Source: Takakia lepidozioides (taxonomy: Eukaryota; Streptophyta; Takakiopsida; Takakiales; Takakiaceae). From it: a stretch of DNA of 64,000 bases. The DNA lies in NCBI GenBank assembly GCA_030704615.1, contig CM060732.1, positions 3,412,001 to 3,476,000 of the forward strand, read 5' to 3'. Position numbers and translations under genes: made by a program. The notes below the pieces were generated by a model. That model was not told the DNA's origin. It was given only the letters and a program-made list of their open reading frames with translations, and searched no databases. Below are positions 61,466-64,000 of the stretch, in pieces. Within the stretch, counting starts at the first letter, position 1, and each line of letters opens with the position of its first letter.

Positions 61466-62718
61466 TTCCCGGTGTTGGAGTCCGTCTCCCACATCTGTTC
61501 CCTTAATATCAGAAATCACATTGTTTCGTGCAAACAGAAAATTGGTCGAGGATCGGATATGCAGTCGATTCTATAGGTTAAGCAACAATGTGGATATGAC
61601 TTCATTCACGGTAGACGGTTTCCATGACAAGGGTGTGAGACAGACCATTGTTTCATATTCAAAATGTCAAGTGTGGTCCTGGCAGCGGCGTGGATCTGGT
61701 CCGTCGGATGACAAGTGGCAACTTGTCAAACAGTTGGGTCATGTTCGACCATATCAAGCGTATTACAAATCACGAATGGGTGACAATGGGTGCACATGCC
61801 TAAGACTCCCACTGCAAAATGCTAATGATCATTGTCATTTGTGAGATGAAAAAAAAGGAACACAATCCGAGATGCATCTGTGGCAAGGAATAAACGAACA
61901 GATGGTCAGGGCAAGCCTTGTTTCCAAGGATTCATGGTGGATAAGGCACAAGCGAATTGGACTGCAGTGCGAAGGGTATAAGGGGAAGACCCGAATATTT
62001 TCATGGAAGGAAAAGAGAGATATTGTGGGTTCCATTTTCTACAGAGTTTGTCACACTGCACAACCAAACTCGTGGCACTAGGTTTCAGAGAGGACCACCG
62101 TTCCATGTGTCTTGCATGGAAGAATACTCTTACTTTGGATGACGCAAAGACAGAGTTTACATGTATACGTGCTTGGTGGAAAACTTCAGGTGTTGTTCAG
62201 GAAAAAGAGGTAGGTGCAATGGTCAGTTGGTTGGCTTGGTGGCATTATCGTTTTGGACAGTTCGGCGAGTATATGTGGCATGTGAGTTCACCCATTTTAT
62301 GTTCGCAGCAATATTATGGTTATGAATGGTTTTTTATCTTCCTTCTAACCAACGAATGTGCAATTGCAAGATCTGTGCCTCGACTCCAACACTGACATGT
62401 CGACAACAAACATGGCCGAATCTGTCCATTATTCATGGCGTGCGTCATCCGCGGCGCATCTGATGGGCATCCTCACTGCCACAACGGAAGACATCATTGT
62501 AAGATCAATCATGCAGCAATCTAGATACAATGGGTTTCTAAAAGAGTAACAATGGGGCTTGGGGCCGGATATGCAGGAAATGCTCATGCGGACGGCCTCC
62601 AAATCCAAGAATCCTCAGAAGTGGGTAGCAGCCTTGGGAGAGAATCAGTGTTGGCCGGGTATCAATGTATTGTGGAGTCTTTCTAGTTCAGGTTATGGAA
62701 TCTCTTCTTAGTGGAGGC
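61466..62718 (+). pseudogene. SWIM-type transposase copy 2, truncated and decayed
   Basis: Homologous to copy 1 from its LLESVSHVCSPNVRNHI segment onward (here VLESVSHICSLNIRNHIVSC). The N-terminal half is absent: the array runs directly into the middle of the gene at about 61470. Frameshifts and stops occur throughout (for example TAG at 61576). An intron-like segment 62282-62368 starts GTGAGTT at the same place as the copy 1 intron. Its acceptor appears mutated (GCAAGA for GCAGGA). Downstream it keeps a segment lost from copy 1, with MAESVHYSWRASSAAHLMGI. The gene then runs into the assembly gap. Confidence 0.8.
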
Positions 62719-63218
62719 NNNNNNNNNNNNNNNNNNNNNNNNNNNNNNNNNNNNNNNNNNNNNNNNNNNNNNNNNNNNNNNNNNNNNNNNNNNNNNNNNN
62801 NNNNNNNNNNNNNNNNNNNNNNNNNNNNNNNNNNNNNNNNNNNNNNNNNNNNNNNNNNNNNNNNNNNNNNNNNNNNNNNNNNNNNNNNNNNNNNNNNNNN
62901 NNNNNNNNNNNNNNNNNNNNNNNNNNNNNNNNNNNNNNNNNNNNNNNNNNNNNNNNNNNNNNNNNNNNNNNNNNNNNNNNNNNNNNNNNNNNNNNNNNNN
63001 NNNNNNNNNNNNNNNNNNNNNNNNNNNNNNNNNNNNNNNNNNNNNNNNNNNNNNNNNNNNNNNNNNNNNNNNNNNNNNNNNNNNNNNNNNNNNNNNNNNN
63101 NNNNNNNNNNNNNNNNNNNNNNNNNNNNNNNNNNNNNNNNNNNNNNNNNNNNNNNNNNNNNNNNNNNNNNNNNNNNNNNNNNNNNNNNNNNNNNNNNNNN
63201 NNNNNNNNNNNNNNNNNN
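62719..63218. other. assembly gap of 500 N
   Basis: Exactly 500 N bases. The round number suggests a placeholder of unknown true size. It separates two transposase copies and is bordered on the right by palindromes, so an unresolved repeat array is the likely content. Confidence 0.99.
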
Positions 63219-63222
63219 GGGG

Positions 63223-63358
63223 GCCCGGATGGAAATTCGGCGCCGAATCTCCATCCAGGGGATGTTCTCTGTCGCACACGCGCCGGCCTCTGAGCCCGAG
63301 GCGACTTCATCCGGGCTTCCTCTGTTGGATATTGGGTGCCGAATTTCCATTCGGGGGT
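63223..63358. repeat. variant palindromes upstream of transposase copy 3
   Basis: Two dyads with core AAATTCGGCGCCGAATCT (centre 63241.5) and GGGTGCCGAATTTCC (centre about 63337.5), 96 bases apart. They share the GGATGG/CCATCC flanks of the second array but carry TTCGG/CCGAA in place of TGCGG/CCGCA. Both arms of the first dyad have changed together. Confidence 0.85.
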
Positions 63359-63653
63359 AGTAATGTGACGGCACGGTGCCGGCTTCTCCCCTTCAGCCGT
63401 CATCATCCGGACGGCCCCCCACTTTCTGACTGCATACCGTTGGCAGTTATTGCGCAAAGACCAGGGGACGCATTCCGGAGACAAGGTTCATTAACACTCT
63501 GACTGTGGATTTTTGAGATAGTTGGCTCCCTGGATTTGGATCAGGCTTCGTCGCTCGGACAAATCGGCATCGCATTCATTCCCATCGCTGCACCCCCTTC
63601 TACCAGGGAGCTTCCCAGCACGCCATCCTGGCAGTCTTGTGTGCACATCTCCC
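63359..63653. promoter_or_regulatory. probable leader or promoter of transposase copy 3
   Basis: About 300 bases between the palindromes and the start codon, GC-rich and without coding frames. Position makes it the likely promoter. No specific elements can be named. Confidence 0.35.
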
Positions 63654-64000
63654 ATGGCGGAAAACCCGAGCGCTACAGTGTACTGCCCTCCTCACGAGCA
63701 TAGAGCTTCATTTCCGTGTAGAGGGGACACCTGCCGGGTGATGGAGAAATATTTGTGCGTTCGATACCACCTGAAACCGGGGTCGGTTTTTTTGGAGGAG
63801 GAAAGGAAGGACTCTAACGGCCTTGTTGTTGAGAGTATTGTTGTGCTCCACGATGATTTCGGCGATGGCAGAGAATGGCGAGTTCCACCATCGGACAGCG
63901 TCATATACAGGGCTGTTGGGGACTTCATTTGCCCGCCAAATGCACCTTCTATCCTGGCGCCTTCCACGAAACAATCCGCGAATCAGAGAGTGGCTACCTC
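63654..64000 (+). CDS. SWIM-type transposase copy 3, open N-terminus, partial
   Basis: From ATG 63654 an uninterrupted frame of 115 codons runs off the right edge. It aligns along its length with the N-terminus of copy 1 (KPGSVFLEEERKDS against KPGIV and EEERKDV; EWRVPPSDSVIYRAVG against EWHVPPSDTILYRDVG). It contains a Cys/His cluster, YCPPHEHRASFPCRGDTC, with a further Cys in EKYLCVRYHLKP, which could bind zinc and be a DNA-binding element. In copy 1 this cluster is damaged. No disabling change is seen in the visible part, so copy 3 may be the intact member of the family. Confidence 0.75.
   Translation, partial: MAENPSATVYCPPHEHRASFPCRGDTCRVMEKYLCVRYHLKPGSVFLEEERKDSNGLVVESIVVLHDDFGDGREWRVPPSDSVIYRAVGDFICPPNAPSILAPSTKQSANQRVAT

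Overview
The window looks like nuclear DNA of a green plant or streptophyte alga. I infer this from a plant-type RAB2 GTPase with six exons, terminal exons of a SYP61-like SNARE, two exons of the chloroplast Fe-S factor HCF101, PPR-protein relics, a NUP50-like nucleoporin, long introns and a very heavy load of transposable elements. A charophyte with a repeat-rich genome (such as Chara) would fit, but the species is not proven by anything visible here.

Layout. 0-7.4 kb: a broken minus-strand reading frame, then an array of ~20 short palindromes on an almost exact 53-bp lattice, then a decayed transposase with a C-terminal SWIM-type zinc motif. 8.3-9.1 kb: a LINE relic and two HCF101 exons. 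10.4-12.3 kb: a Tigger/pogo DDE transposase broken by stops. 13.2-14.1 kb: the last three exons of a SYP61-like Qc-SNARE. 14.65-14.92 kb: a MITE candidate. 15.4-17.9 kb: a complete RAB2 gene. 19-21.5 kb: short repeats, a PPR relic and two hypothetical minus-strand frames. 22.8-28.6 kb: an old Ty3/gypsy retrotransposon with both LTRs. 29.9-49.3 kb: a domain dominated by one non-LTR retrotransposon family (one long minus-strand copy, one long plus-strand copy and at least eight fragments), many chained head to tail through (TC)n tracts. 49.8-53.6 kb: exons of an unidentified minus-strand membrane protein, with a second LINE family inserted in an intron. 55.1-59.7 kb: a plus-strand NUP50/Ran-binding-domain gene. 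60.7-64 kb: a second palindrome array with a 106-bp period (twice 53), a truncated second copy of the SWIM transposase, a 500-base assembly gap, variant palindromes, and an open N-terminus of a third copy running off the right edge.

The most novel item is the transposon system at both ends of the window. Three copies of one transposase family lie directly downstream of palindrome arrays. The palindromes differ between copies by paired substitutions that keep the dyad symmetry, and their centres keep a 53-bp or 106-bp spacing. The second item is the LINE family, whose copies repeatedly sit in (TC)n tracts at the tails of earlier copies and whose ORF2 ends within about ten bases of the element's 3' end.

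The host genes (HCF101, SYP61, RAB2, NUP50, the membrane protein) have no evident functional linkage. They are separate eukaryotic genes spaced by mobile DNA.
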